Shown in pieces: positions 14,345 to 22,940 of a DNA stretch of 43,970 nucleotides. Origin of the DNA: JAYXXU01 sp049301135. Its GTDB lineage: Bacteria > Pseudomonadota > Gammaproteobacteria > Pseudomonadales > Moraxellaceae. The translations under genes were made by a program, and so were the position numbers. The first letter of the stretch is position 1. Each line of letters opens with the position of its first letter. The stretch lies in NCBI GenBank assembly GCA_049301135.1, contig JBAQKP010000276.1:1-43970 (forward strand), given 5' to 3'. A model generated the notes under the pieces. It was given only the letters and a program-made list of their open reading frames with translations. It did no database searches and was not told where the DNA came from.

Positions 14345-16243
14345 CTACCTTCTGCCAGGAAATAGGAGGCTACTTGCGAGGCCCCCGGTGGTTTGTACGA
14401 ACTCGCCAAGCTTGGAGTAGCCCTTCGCCTCGTGCCCGAACAGGGGTTGGCCCTGCTTGCGGCGCGTTTCGATGATCTTCTCAGCCTCAGCTTGGAGGTA
14501 TAGGTCACGGGACTCCTTAGCGGCCTCGTCAAGGACCCGCTTGAGGGTGCCCATGAAGGAAGCCACGCCGGTAGCGAGCATGTCAAGGCGGTCATCGTGG
14601 GGGAGGCACCCCTTTTTCTTGGTCACGCGGGTGATCTGGTACGACAGGCGGTAATTCCGGTGCTTGTCCTTGGGGATGGACTCGTAGGACACCCCGAAGT
14701 CCTCACGGAACACCTCAGCGGCGACCACCAGGCGGTGACCCGTGACGAGGGCCTCAAGGGTGTCCACCATGCGGACCTCCTTTTGGACCTGGCCAGCCGT
14801 TTCCTCGATAATGGGGCACATGACGCCAGCGGCCATGAGCTTGGGGCGGAGGAGTTCCCCAAACATGCCGCCACCGTAGTTCTTCTCGATGCGTATCTCG
14901 TGTGGGCGGTACAGGACTGCATCCGCAACGATTGCGTCAAGGGTGTCGCTGGAGAAACCCTCAAGGCGAGCGCGCACACGGGCCAGGAACACCCGACCAC
15001 CCAACTGAGCGAGGATGCCCCAGGCGGTCTCATCCTCACCACCCCCTGAGGGGTCGATAATGAGGACGCGTTTCTCCGGTTCGATCCAATCCTTGACATC
15101 GCTGGGGGCGTACAGGGTGGAGTCCCCGTTGAGGGAGTCCACTTCGATGTCCTTGTAGGCGTTCGCCGGGGAGGGGTCCCAACGCAACTCCCTAGGGACT
15201 AGCAGTGGGGCGTTCTCGTGGGGCGCTTCCATCTCGATGATGGGGATGTCCCTCAGGTGGAGCGGCTTGGCGGTCCCTGCCCCAGCATCCAGCCATAGCT
15301 TGAACTGGCGCTCGTATTCGGTGGTGCCGTACTCCAGGAGGCGCTCAAAGAGGTCATCCTCGGTGAACCTACCGGGCTCTACAGAGGTGCCGGCAAGCTC
15401 GGGGTTCGCTTCCAATTCGAGGCGGATGGTGGGGGCCAACCAGGGGCCAAACTTGCGGACCTCATCCTTTTTCGGATCTGGATGGGGGATGGGATAGGTG
15501 ACCGGCCACATACGCATCCCATAGCCCTTGTTCTGGGCGAGGTTCACGTAGAGGGTCTGTTCCGTCTGGGAGGTCCCGAGGACCTTGATGCGGCCACCAG
15601 GCTTGAGGATGGCCCCACCTAGTTCCGCGAACCGGACTTCCAGGCTCTTGCGGTCCCCCTCAGTGGCGGACGTGTTGGGTGTCTCGCAGTCATCGGGGAG
15701 GATGAGCGAGGCGCGGCGGCCCGTGACTTGCCCGAAGAGGGACATGGCCGCAAAGGACTCGGACTTCTCGTGGCGTGTCCCTGGGACATCGAACGCCTGG
15801 GCCGACTGGCGGAGGGACCCGCGCGGCTTCATATGGGCGAGCCAATCGAAGTTGTTAATCATGGAGTAGGCTAGGGCTGCGTTACCCTTAGCGCCGTCCC
15901 CCGAGCCCGACACCGTGAGGACAATCTCGGTGGGGTCGCAATAGAGGGTCCACACGCCAAAGTCCACGGTGACGTAGCTCTTGGACAGGCCCCGGAACCC
16001 CATGACGATGGACCTACGGGGGCCGAACTGGAGGTAGTCTCCCACATCGTACATGAGCCTGGTGGGCGCATTGCCGAACAGGGTCATCCATGTCTTGAAC
16101 ATGAAGTTCTTGAAGTCCCGCTTCATGGGGTCCAGGGACTCCAGAGACGAGATGGGGACGATGGCTGGGGCAGCTACCCCCGAGGGTAGACCTTCGCTCA
16201 CGCTCAGTGCGGCGGAGGGCGCTCCCTCGGGGGGAACACTCAT
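14345..16243 (-). CDS. Large terminase subunit (DNA maturase B, T7 gp19 type)
   Basis: This 632-aa protein is the packaging ATPase and nuclease that fills the prohead. The P-loop is GFRGLSKSY at about residues 82-90, the form seen in T7 gp19 (GFRGxxKS). An acidic LILPDDCE stretch (about 175) is the likely Walker B region. The C-terminal nuclease domain begins with IDPSGGGEDETAWGI (about 395), whose aspartate should bind metal. Length is close to T7 gp19 (586 aa), with about 40 extra N-terminal residues rich in Pro, Ser and Ala. The start ATG overlaps the stop of the small subunit. Confidence 0.94.
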   Translation of the reverse strand: MSVPPEGAPSAALSVSEGLPSGVAAPAIVPISSLESLDPMKRDFKNFMFKTWMTLFGNAPTRLMYDVGDYLQFGPRRSIVMGFRGLSKSYVTVDFGVWTLYCDPTEIVLTVSGSGDGAKGNAALAYSMINNFDWLAHMKPRGSLRQSAQAFDVPGTRHEKSESFAAMSLFGQVTGRRASLILPDDCETPNTSATEGDRKSLEVRFAELGGAILKPGGRIKVLGTSQTEQTLYVNLAQNKGYGMRMWPVTYPIPHPDPKKDEVRKFGPWLAPTIRLELEANPELAGTSVEPGRFTEDDLFERLLEYGTTEYERQFKLWLDAGAGTAKPLHLRDIPIIEMEAPHENAPLLVPRELRWDPSPANAYKDIEVDSLNGDSTLYAPSDVKDWIEPEKRVLIIDPSGGGEDETAWGILAQLGGRVFLARVRARLEGFSSDTLDAIVADAVLYRPHEIRIEKNYGGGMFGELLRPKLMAAGVMCPIIEETAGQVQKEVRMVDTLEALVTGHRLVVAAEVFREDFGVSYESIPKDKHRNYRLSYQITRVTKKKGCLPHDDRLDMLATGVASFMGTLKRVLDEAAKESRDLYLQAEAEKIIETRRKQGQPLFGHEAKGYSKLGEFVQTTGGLASSLLFPGRR

Positions 16244-16485
16244 TGGAAGTTCGCCCGCCCATCATTCTGGAAGGGGAACTGTTCGGCCACTTCCTTGGCG
16301 AAGGTCCCGAAGTCCCCGCGCTGGACGGAGGCGATGGTGATGGAGTTGTCCTGCATGAGCTTACGGACGTGCTCCAGGTCTGCGGCCTTGAGGTCCTTAG
16401 CCTCCTCCGTCAACCGGCGCTTAACCTCCTCCAGGTACAGGCGCATGATTTGGCGGGAGAGGTCTTCCTGCTGATTGTCGGCCAC
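16240..16485 (-). CDS. Small terminase subunit (DNA maturase A, T7 gp18 type)
   Basis: Read from the GTG at 16485, which has AAGGA 5 bases upstream, this is an 81-aa helical protein, close to the 89 aa of T7 gp18. It recognises DNA for packaging with the large subunit. Evidence is its size, strongly helical charged sequence (RLYLEEVKRRLTEEAKDLKA) and its 4-base overlap with the large terminase. A start at 16533 would add 16 residues and overlap the holin-like gene. Confidence 0.8.
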   Translation of the reverse strand: MADNQQEDLSRQIMRLYLEEVKRRLTEEAKDLKAADLEHVRKLMQDNSITIASVQRGDFGTFAKEVAEQFPFQNDGRANFQ

Positions 16486-16493
16486 GGTGGTCC

Positions 16494-16808
16494 TTACTTG
16501 TGAGGGGTGATCTGGGCGGAGATGATGGGCCACACCTTATCAGCGGCATAGACCACCACGGCGATGACCCCAGCAAAGTACCACTGCTTCTGTTCCACCT
16601 TGGACACGCGGGTGTCTAGGAGGGCCAGGGCTGCGGTCATTGACACCAAGCGGGGTTCAATGGCGGAGGCCACCTTGAGGGGCAGGGAGTCAATGGCTTC
16701 CCTCTGGCGGCCTTGCTCATCCTTGGCGTTACGCACCTCAGAGGTAAGCTCACCCATGGCGAACAGGAGGGAGGACCTAGGAGGGGCTTTGGGGGTCTCG
16801 TCTTCCAA
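16494..16808 (-). CDS. Holin-like membrane protein
   Basis: A TTG at 16808 with GGGGG upstream gives a 104-aa protein; a start at 16868 would overlap the fibre gene. The N-terminal 75 residues are charged and helical with coiled-coil character. One transmembrane helix follows near the C-terminus (WYFAGVIAVVVYAADKVWPI). The place between fibre and small terminase is that of the T7 gp17.5 holin, which also has one span. It would form lesions that free the endolysin, which lacks a signal peptide. Identity is by position and topology, not sequence. Confidence 0.6.
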   Translation of the reverse strand: MEDETPKAPPRSSLLFAMGELTSEVRNAKDEQGRQREAIDSLPLKVASAIEPRLVSMTAALALLDTRVSKVEQKQWYFAGVIAVVVYAADKVWPIISAQITPHK

Positions 16809-16819
16809 TGGGGTGCCCC

Positions 16820-19105
16820 CTATGAGGTGAAGCCAAGATTTATGGCACCCGAGGACGGGCCGCGCCACATGAGGTTACCCCCCGAGCGGTCCAGGGAGTA
16901 CCCGGTCCCCTGGCCAAACACGAAGCCTTGGCCGATGCTGGGTCCCGCTGATACGTAACCAGCGGCGTTCATGTTACCCGCACAGTTGAACGCGGTCCCA
17001 TTAAACGACATTGTGCCGTTGTCTCGGATGCGGACCCGGTAGGTGTTACCTGGGGCGAAGATGTCCGTGTAGGGTCCCGAGCCGTCCGAGCCGGTGACGA
17101 TCTGGGCGGAGCCGCCACCATAGGCGTAGAAGATGTTGCCGTTCTGGATGTCCGCAACACCGCCTGGGCGGCCACTGGTGGGGTGAACCTCGCAGCCGGT
17201 AGCGGGGGTGTTGAACCAGTAGCGCCGCGCTGGGGATGACCCCTGGAAGGAGACGTTCTTGAAGATGTGACGCAACCCGGCCTGGATGGCGATGGATGCG
17301 GGCTGACCACCATCGTTGGGGCTCTCGATGACGAGGCCGTCAATGACGCAATCGTCGGGGACTTCCCCGGTGCCCTCATCCTGGATGATGAAGCTCTGGG
17401 TGTTCATGCCCTTGATGCGATTGATGCCCACAATGTGCATCCCACCGTGGCCACCCAGGGCGATCCCGATGTCTCCGTTCTCGATGAGGTTCCCGTGAGC
17501 CTGCCCCCGCCAGTTGAATGATCCGGCGTCCACGCAGTTGAAGATGATCCCCACTGCGAAGTTGCTGGGTGCGTGGTAGTCGTGGACCCAGTTGTGGTTC
17601 GCCTGGCAGTTGGACGTAACGCGGTCCTCCAGGAAGCCGCCTGAGCCGGTGAACTGGATGCACTGGCCACTACAGCCTGCGACCTCGGAGAAGTTCACTT
17701 GGCAGTCGGTGGAGCCGTCCCAGTGGTCGAACCCGGAGTTGTAGCAGTCGATGGCGCGGCTATTGGTGATCCGGCCATTCTTGCAGGCCAGCATCGCCGT
17801 ACCCGACCCACCTGTGTTGCGGACCTCAAGCTCGTCATGGCGGAGCACGGTGGCCATGCGGTAGAGGACGTTGTGAGCGCCACCTACTTGGCCATCATGG
17901 TCAATGGTCATCTTCTGGCACCCCATATTCTTGTCCGTGGGGGTCAGGGCCAGCCAATTCTTGTTGAGGATTATGCACAGCCAGTAGGACGCTGCGGGCT
18001 CACCCATGGCGGGGAGCGCAGAGGTCCACGAGGCGGTGACGCTCTTGATAGTCGTGATGCCGATGCCCTCACCCATGAGGATGGTGTTGGAGGGCTGGAA
18101 CAGGTGGGTGTACACGCGGTACATGCCCCGAGGGAAGAACGCTACGCCACCACCCAGGGAGTCCAGGTAGTCGAGCGCCTCCTGGATATAGCTGGCCACG
18201 TTGGCGGTCGAGGTCCCGTTACGGATCGCCGCGTGGAGACCAATGGGGATGAACTTGAGGACATCCACCCGCCACCCTTCAATAGTGGGGATGGAGAGGG
18301 ACTCCCCCGTGGAGAGTGCGATGGCGGACGTGGCCAGGTTGAGGCCTGGGGCACCTACGTTGGCCGCTGTGAGGAGCACATTGCCTCCCACGTCAGGGGC
18401 GATCCCATTGACCGTATCCACCTCACCCGCACCACCTCCGCCACCACCAGAGGGCACCAGGTAGACGGGCACACCAGAGGCGTCGAAGGCGAGATACTTG
18501 GAGGCGCGGTCTGTGGGGGACGCCAGGGTGATCCCCGGTTGGCCCGCAAAGTTAAGGACGCCACCGGCTGTGAGCATCTTCGAGCGGAGCACCGCAGCGG
18601 AGACGTTCCCCAGGTCAGAGGCCGCCTTACCGTCCAGCGCGGTCGCCAGGTTGGTGATGTCGGAGATGGGGTGGTTGTGGGCCGAAGGTGGGAACACCGA
18701 GGGCTTCCCTGGGAGGGTGCTCCACGAGACAGAGCCATCGCCGGGGTCAATGATGACACCCCCACCGGAACCCGCAGTGGCGTTCTCCTGGGTCTCCTCG
18801 AAGAGGTACTGGATTTGGGTGGTGGTCTTGCGGAGGTCAGCACTGAGGACCACACCCGCGCGGTACACCTTGACGGGCTGCGTGGGGGTCACTCTGCGTA
18901 TCTCCACCGAGTGGGTGGGGTCGATGTCTGGGGACAGGTTCACGAGGGCGTCATTGAGCCACGAGACCGTGCCCACGTAGAAGGTGGCTTCCCCCAGGAC
19001 ATCCACGTCAAGGACTGCAATGTGGGACTTGGACATGTAGGGGAAGGGGACCGCGTAGGAACCCTGGCCACCACTCGCGTAGATAACCTTGCTGCGGAAA
19101 CTCAT
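16820..19105 (-). CDS. Tail fibre / receptor-binding protein with beta-helix domain
   Basis: This is a 761-aa host-recognition protein. Residues 1-110 match the T7 gp17 attachment domain (GSYAVPFPYMSKSHIAVL, then HSVEIRRVTP and a C-terminal LFEETQENA helix), which joins the fibre to the tail. A Gly-rich linker (SGGGGGGAG, about 220) leads to a pectate-lyase-3-like beta-helix (EALDYLDSLGGGVAFFPRG near 320, then many short strands with N and G turns to about 650). Such domains often degrade capsule or lipopolysaccharide. The last 100 residues probably form a trimer tip. The fibre is longer than T7 gp17 (553 aa). The start overlaps the upstream stop by 4 bases. Confidence 0.88.
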   Translation of the reverse strand: MSFRSKVIYASGGQGSYAVPFPYMSKSHIAVLDVDVLGEATFYVGTVSWLNDALVNLSPDIDPTHSVEIRRVTPTQPVKVYRAGVVLSADLRKTTTQIQYLFEETQENATAGSGGGVIIDPGDGSVSWSTLPGKPSVFPPSAHNHPISDITNLATALDGKAASDLGNVSAAVLRSKMLTAGGVLNFAGQPGITLASPTDRASKYLAFDASGVPVYLVPSGGGGGGAGEVDTVNGIAPDVGGNVLLTAANVGAPGLNLATSAIALSTGESLSIPTIEGWRVDVLKFIPIGLHAAIRNGTSTANVASYIQEALDYLDSLGGGVAFFPRGMYRVYTHLFQPSNTILMGEGIGITTIKSVTASWTSALPAMGEPAASYWLCIILNKNWLALTPTDKNMGCQKMTIDHDGQVGGAHNVLYRMATVLRHDELEVRNTGGSGTAMLACKNGRITNSRAIDCYNSGFDHWDGSTDCQVNFSEVAGCSGQCIQFTGSGGFLEDRVTSNCQANHNWVHDYHAPSNFAVGIIFNCVDAGSFNWRGQAHGNLIENGDIGIALGGHGGMHIVGINRIKGMNTQSFIIQDEGTGEVPDDCVIDGLVIESPNDGGQPASIAIQAGLRHIFKNVSFQGSSPARRYWFNTPATGCEVHPTSGRPGGVADIQNGNIFYAYGGGSAQIVTGSDGSGPYTDIFAPGNTYRVRIRDNGTMSFNGTAFNCAGNMNAAGYVSAGPSIGQGFVFGQGTGYSLDRSGGNLMWRGPSSGAINLGFTS

Positions 19106-22100
19106 TGGCCAGTGACCTCTTGCTCGTAGTCGGTGATGTTAATGCCCAACGCCTTGAGAAGCTCTGGGTTCTTCACCAGGTCCTCCGTGGAGTGAGCCCT
19201 GAGGAATGCATCGTTGGTGCCCTTGGCCTTGGCTACGGCGATGTAGCGGGCCGCTGTGGCGCTCTCCTGGGCTACCCGCTGGAGGGCCGCCTTGTCAAAC
19301 GCCTGGAACACCTGTTGGTTTAGCTTGCCACGGTTCTCGCGCCCATCGTCAGTCTCCAGGTTGGAGGCGTCCCCGTCCACCGCATCGGCGTACTCTTGGG
19401 AGTCGTGGAGCGCCTGGAGGGTCTCACGCAGGGTCAGCCCATCTAGGGTGATGTCGCGGCGTTGGCGCATGAGGGCGTCATAGAGGGAGTGCTTGTCCTC
19501 CAGCTTGACATCCCGCATGTCCATCTTCCCACCGGGGAGGCTCGGGGACTTCACGCCGGGGGTGTACCCAGTGGCCTCATAGAGGCGGCGCATCTCGTCC
19601 AGCACGGGGTCCACCTGGTAGTTGGACACCGAGGAGAGGGTCACCGGGAGGAGGTTCTCAGCGATGGACTCCTGTGGCTTGTGGACGCCTTCACCCAGGA
19701 GGTTCCTCACGGGGTCCAGGGTGGCGGAGTAGCCGGGGATGGCGTCCTTGATGTAGTCCCACGTGTTGCGCTTGACACGCATCTCACCGTCAAGGGCCAC
19801 ACGCACGGGACCCAGGAAGGCGGGCACGAAGCCTCTCCCGATGGAGCCAACACGGCGTAGGATGGAGGCCTGGTCTCTGGGGTCACCCCCGAAGTTGAGC
19901 ACATCGGCAATGCCCTGTACGGCGGCCTTGTCCTTGAAATACTGAGCGAGCGCACCCACGGCGGCCAGGGTGGTGTCCTGGTCCATGTCCCGATGCACTG
20001 AGTCATCGAAGTAGCCCGCAGCGATGGCGAACAGGGGGCCAATGGGGTCCATCTTATCGTAGGCCACCCACTGGTCACCCACGCGGATGGAGTACGGTTG
20101 GTGCGTGGCCAGCCACAGGGCGCGGTCCTTGGGGTCCTGGGGGCCAGCCCCGGTCATCTGCCCATTGCGGGCCATCATGGAGGCGGACGCTAGGAACCCC
20201 GCTCCCAGAAGAACCCGACCGTGAGCCTCTGCTTGCCGATAGGCCCCGAATGTACCGCCAAGCTCCTGCCGTGTTTCCCTGAGTAGGAGGCCCACCCCAG
20301 GTAATCTCCGAATAGTTTCCCCGATGCCATTCGCGGGGACTTGGAAGATGGGGAGGAGGAAGCGGAGTTCGGGGACGGCTTTTCGCCAGTTGGTGACGGT
20401 GCGTTCAAAGGAGGCCACTCCGGGCTGCATCTCGGGGTCAGGGGCGCGGACCATGGTGGTGCGGTTCGCGGAGTCGAGAGCGCCGATGTCTGTGGCCCTC
20501 CCATCGTATTCGTCAATGGACTCCGCCAGGCGTTGCCTCACGAGGTCCCAGGCGTCCGTCCCCTTGAGGCCCTGTTGGGTCGCCTCCAGGAGGGCTTGCG
20601 CGCGGACTTCCCCTTTGTAGGCCACCGAGAGGGCCAACTCATTGACGGTCCCATGAGCGCGCCACACGGCACGGGGGAGGACGTTGAGGAGGTTCCCCAG
20701 GTGGTAGGGAATGGGGGTCCTGCCATCCGCCTTGGCCGCCTCAATGAGGGGCTGGGGGACGTGCATGGAGATGTCATCTAGGGGACCAGGGCCACCCAGC
20801 ACGGACTCTGACTGCTTCCAGGTTTGGGCTGCGTACTTAAAGGCGTCCGCGATGTCGCCCATGGACTGGAGATAGGTGAGGGGGGCTTGCTGGGCTGCGG
20901 CGAAGTTGGCGGCCCTATCAGCGCTAGACAGAAGAGGATTAATAGCGCCGACCATACCACCTGCACTGCGCTCAAGAGTGCGAAGGCCGCCGACCACAGA
21001 AGGTCCGACAACATTGAGAAGAATTGTCTTAGGGCCACTGAGGATCAATCCCGTGAACAGGTTCGCCAGGGAGGTCCGCAGGTAGAGCGAACCGGACGGG
21101 TAGGTGCGGAGGCCCTTGAGCAAGGCGGCGCGTCCTGCGGGGTCACCGGAGAGGGCGTCCCACATGTCCATCCATTGCTTGACCTCCTCACGTGAGCGGG
21201 GGAGCGGGGGCGTGTCACCGGGCGATACGGGGACCACACTCTCGGGGTCCTTGAGGCCGCGCTTGAGGTTGGCCAGATAGGTGTCCGCATCGGGGAGACT
21301 CAGGGTGCGAAGGTTGCGGCCTGCACCGGACTTGACCTCCTCCATGGCGATGGAGAACATTTGAAGGTCATGGATCGCCTGGGCAATCGACGTGACCTCA
21401 TCATCTGTGGCGGCTGCTAGGTCAATCCCCAGGTAGTCGTCCACCTGTTTGCCGTAGCGTGCCCACATGGTCTGGACCGCCTTGATGGCCACGTGAGCGC
21501 CACCCTGTTCGGATGCCAGGCTCTGGGCGAACGCAAGGGCCTCATCGGTGGTCCCACCAATCTGGTCCGCGAGGGCCTTGGCGGAGGACATGAGGGTCTC
21601 ATCGGTGACGCCCGCTGGGGACGGACCTAGGGTATCGACCACACCTCGTAGCACTGCTGCGGCGTCATAGGGCGTCCCGAGATGGGTCATCTTCCATTGG
21701 CCGTTCTGGGAACCCGCACCCATGTTGATGGTGTCTGGGGCAAGTCCAATGGACTCGACTTCGGCTTTGAACTCGGTGAGGTCCTCTCGGGACATGGACC
21801 CGACGACACGGGATGATCCATCCTCCGCCTCCTCCTTGAATATCACGGCGTCCGCGAAGTCATCCTCACGGTTGGCAAAGGCGGTGCCGAACCCGGCTTC
21901 ATCCGCAGCGGCCTTGGTCTCGGGGGCCACCTTGATGCGGCCATCGGGGGCGTGCTCTAGGGTCTCCGGGGTGAGACGCTCTGCGGCACCTGAGACTTCG
22001 AGGGCGTGGTTTGCGTCCTCAAGAATGGGGTTCGTGGGCGGTGCCCCCTCTGCGGCTCCAGCGTCCACACGCCGGGTTCCGGTGGGGAGTTCCTCCTGGG

Positions 22101-22938
22101 GAAGTGGCTCCGGTGACTCTCCTTTGAGGGCGGCCTCGGCTTGGACACGGCGGGCTTCCTCTGTGCGCTTGGCTGCGAACGATCTATCGAGGGCACCCTG
22201 GGCGGCTTCCCCTGGGGTCCCTGTGGCTTTGGTGGTGCGGCGGAGGGCTCTGTACCCAGCGGCGGCCCCGCGAATGACAAGCTCCCCCGCACCCTCACCA
22301 GCGGCCCCTAGGGCTGCATTGCGGAGGCGTTCCTGGCCACTGTCAGCGTTCACACCCGCAGCACCACCCACGGCGGCTGTAGCCAGGCGGGAAGCAACAC
22401 CAGTGGCGCGGGCCATGGGGATCACGGAGGCGATGGCCTCGGTGGAGAATTGGTTCACGGCGTCATTGCCGTAGGTCCCCAGCGTCTTACGCATGGAGAG
22501 GGTGTCAGCAAGGGAGGCACCATAGGCGCGCTTCCCTGAGAAGGTCTTTTCGGCTTGAGCCTTGGGGACCCCTGCGCGGACCATGCCCGCCTCGATGGAG
22601 TCACCAATGAAGATGCCGATGTCGGCGGAAGCATCCACCATGCCTCCCGCGAGTTGGCCCGGAGCGCGGATGATCGAGGCGTTGACGCCCTTCATGGCTT
22701 CCGTGGTTTGACCCACTGGGTTGGCCGTGAAGGCTTTCAGCGCGTCCTTAGCCTGGTCCATGAGACCCTTAGGCTTAGGCGGCCCCTTAGCTCCAGCACC
22801 CGGAGAGACCGAAGCGCGAGCCGTAGGGGCCGCCACCACCGTAGCTTTCGGGCGAGGCGTCACCGCAGGGGGAGTGCGTTGACGGTCCTGGGCTATGGCG
22901 TTCGCTTCCGCGAGGGCTTCATCTAGGGCGGTGCCCAT
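19102..22938 (-). CDS. Internal virion protein, gp16-like core protein
   Basis: At 1278 aa this is the largest gene and, by position between gp15-like and fibre genes, the counterpart of T7 gp16 (1318 aa), which is ejected into the host and lines the DNA channel. The first 70 residues are Ala/Pro-rich (PPAVTPRPKATVVAAPTARA) and disordered. The rest is mostly long helices. I do not see the lytic transglycosylase motif that forms the N-terminus of T7 gp16, so the wall-cutting activity may be missing or elsewhere. An AGAGGA site precedes the ATG. Confidence 0.85.
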   Translation of the reverse strand: MGTALDEALAEANAIAQDRQRTPPAVTPRPKATVVAAPTARASVSPGAGAKGPPKPKGLMDQAKDALKAFTANPVGQTTEAMKGVNASIIRAPGQLAGGMVDASADIGIFIGDSIEAGMVRAGVPKAQAEKTFSGKRAYGASLADTLSMRKTLGTYGNDAVNQFSTEAIASVIPMARATGVASRLATAAVGGAAGVNADSGQERLRNAALGAAGEGAGELVIRGAAAGYRALRRTTKATGTPGEAAQGALDRSFAAKRTEEARRVQAEAALKGESPEPLPQEELPTGTRRVDAGAAEGAPPTNPILEDANHALEVSGAAERLTPETLEHAPDGRIKVAPETKAAADEAGFGTAFANREDDFADAVIFKEEAEDGSSRVVGSMSREDLTEFKAEVESIGLAPDTINMGAGSQNGQWKMTHLGTPYDAAAVLRGVVDTLGPSPAGVTDETLMSSAKALADQIGGTTDEALAFAQSLASEQGGAHVAIKAVQTMWARYGKQVDDYLGIDLAAATDDEVTSIAQAIHDLQMFSIAMEEVKSGAGRNLRTLSLPDADTYLANLKRGLKDPESVVPVSPGDTPPLPRSREEVKQWMDMWDALSGDPAGRAALLKGLRTYPSGSLYLRTSLANLFTGLILSGPKTILLNVVGPSVVGGLRTLERSAGGMVGAINPLLSSADRAANFAAAQQAPLTYLQSMGDIADAFKYAAQTWKQSESVLGGPGPLDDISMHVPQPLIEAAKADGRTPIPYHLGNLLNVLPRAVWRAHGTVNELALSVAYKGEVRAQALLEATQQGLKGTDAWDLVRQRLAESIDEYDGRATDIGALDSANRTTMVRAPDPEMQPGVASFERTVTNWRKAVPELRFLLPIFQVPANGIGETIRRLPGVGLLLRETRQELGGTFGAYRQAEAHGRVLLGAGFLASASMMARNGQMTGAGPQDPKDRALWLATHQPYSIRVGDQWVAYDKMDPIGPLFAIAAGYFDDSVHRDMDQDTTLAAVGALAQYFKDKAAVQGIADVLNFGGDPRDQASILRRVGSIGRGFVPAFLGPVRVALDGEMRVKRNTWDYIKDAIPGYSATLDPVRNLLGEGVHKPQESIAENLLPVTLSSVSNYQVDPVLDEMRRLYEATGYTPGVKSPSLPGGKMDMRDVKLEDKHSLYDALMRQRRDITLDGLTLRETLQALHDSQEYADAVDGDASNLETDDGRENRGKLNQQVFQAFDKAALQRVAQESATAARYIAVAKAKGTNDAFLRAHSTEDLVKNPELLKALGINITDYEQEVTGQ

Positions 22939-22940
22939 GG

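Noticed and set aside
15076..15100. GGTTCGATCC, resembling a tRNA T-loop
   Set aside because: Inside the large terminase frame, no acceptor or anticodon stems around it.
17699..19129. Long plus-strand open frame (476 codons) opposite the fibre gene
   Set aside because: Antisense shadow of a high-G+C coding region; composition is low-complexity Gly/Arg/His, no ribosome site, and the opposite strand has a clear fibre domain.
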